From Tunicatimonas pelagia (lineage in GTDB: Bacteria; Bacteroidota; Bacteroidia; Cytophagales; Cyclobacteriaceae), in NCBI RefSeq assembly GCF_030506325.1, contig NZ_CP120683.1:620001-684000 (forward strand): 64,000 nt of DNA, given 5' to 3'. Under the pieces are notes generated by a model, which saw only the letters and a program-made list of their open reading frames with translations, searched no databases and was not told where the DNA came from. The position numbers were made by a program, and so were the translations under genes. Shown here piece by piece: positions 63,800 to 64,000 of this stretch; the first letter of the stretch is position 1; each line of letters opens with the position of its first letter.

Positions 63800-64000
63800 T
63801 CAAACCTCGGTAGCTTCGTCATCAATATCATCCACAAAAGTTACCAACAAACCGGCTAAGATCATAGCCACCCCGCCCAACATCAGCACATAGATTGCCT
63901 GATTATCAAAGAAAGTCCGGGAAATAAACCCTAACGTACCCGAAGCAATAATCTGCGGAATTACGATGAAGAAATTAAAAATGCCCATATAAATTCCCAT
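63800..64000 (-). CDS. MFS transporter C-terminus (SLC45-like), cut by window edge
   Basis: Only the last 66 codons are inside the window; the gene continues beyond base 64000. MGIYMGIFNFFIVIPQIIAS and LGFISRTFF match the penultimate helices of SLC45/sugar-type MFS transporters. A last helix (VLMLGGVAMILAGLLVTFV) and an acidic tail (DDIDDEATEV) follow. A sugar or glucoside substrate is likely for this subgroup but cannot be told from the fragment. Confidence 0.72.
   Translation of the reverse strand: MGIYMGIFNFFIVIPQIIASGTLGFISRTFFDNQAIYVLMLGGVAMILAGLLVTFVDDIDDEATEV

Noticed and set aside
1-64000. tRNA, rRNA, riboswitch, CRISPR array or intact insertion sequence
   Set aside because: I looked for T-arm-like GGTTCGA motifs, spaced identical repeats and transposase motifs on both strands and found none convincing; a covariance-model scan would be needed to exclude small RNAs.

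Overview
This window looks like a chromosomal piece of a marine-type, gliding member of the Bacteroidota, probably order Cytophagales. The evidence is a PorP/SprF protein and a giant protein with a type-B type IX secretion (T9SS) C-terminal domain, the gliding lipoprotein GldH beside RicT, a SusC/SusD pair, TPR-HTH and DUF5777 proteins, a CheB-CheR-PAS histidine kinase, and TAnnTTTG-type promoter boxes. I cannot name genus or species. I saw no tRNA, rRNA, CRISPR array, intact insertion sequence or prophage.

Layout. 0.1-10 kb: a PorP/SprF gene divergent from an 8.4-kb gene for a 2809-residue secreted protein (three Asp-rich calcium-type repeats, FG-GAP-like repeats, about 20 Ig-like modules, type-B C-terminal domain). 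10.1-15.6 kb: six minus-strand genes for envelope proteins (a two-repeat lipoprotein of the YxFxxD type, a lipoprotein with a CX4CH haem motif, YceI, a DUF5777 barrel, a small membrane protein, a TPR lipoprotein). 16.2-31.6 kb: a glucuronoxylan/uronate locus (mannonate dehydratase, RraA-like protein, SDR oxidoreductase, glucuronate isomerase, sodium:solute symporter, divergent IclR regulator, GH115 alpha-glucuronidase, clan GH-A hydrolase, a small secreted ORF, SusD, SusC), with a TPR-HTH regulator upstream. 33.8-40.6 kb: a DUF2267 protein, a hydroxyacid dehydrogenase, and the giant CheB/CheR/PAS kinase overlapping a single-domain response regulator. 41.0-45.8 kb: a carbohydrate-oxidation cluster (DUF6807/PmoA-like protein, Gfo/Idh/MocA oxidoreductase with Tat signal, DUF1080 lipoprotein, enolase-superfamily enzyme). 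45.9-50.6 kb: an accessory patch (membrane protein, HicB-HicA, a phosphotransferase, a broken HicA, an FGE-type lipoprotein with the catalytic cysteine pair, a standalone HsdR N-terminal-like nuclease). 50.6-63 kb: mostly housekeeping genes (Gfo/Idh/MocA oxidoreductase, esterase, mannose-1-phosphate guanylyltransferase, RecQ, PurD, RicT, GldH, fused 5-oxoprolinase). The window ends in a small membrane protein and the C-terminus of an MFS transporter.

How the genes fit together. The uronate locus reads as one pathway: SusCD imports oligosaccharides, GH115 and the GH-A enzyme release (4-O-methyl-)glucuronate, the symporter imports it, and isomerase, reductase and dehydratase make 2-keto-3-deoxygluconate. 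No KDG kinase or KDPG aldolase is present; the RraA-like protein could be a direct aldolase (inference). Many intergenic spacers, including ones inside operons, carry short word-like degenerate repeats and hairpins. One REP-like palindrome has entered the reading frame of GH115 just before its signal peptide.
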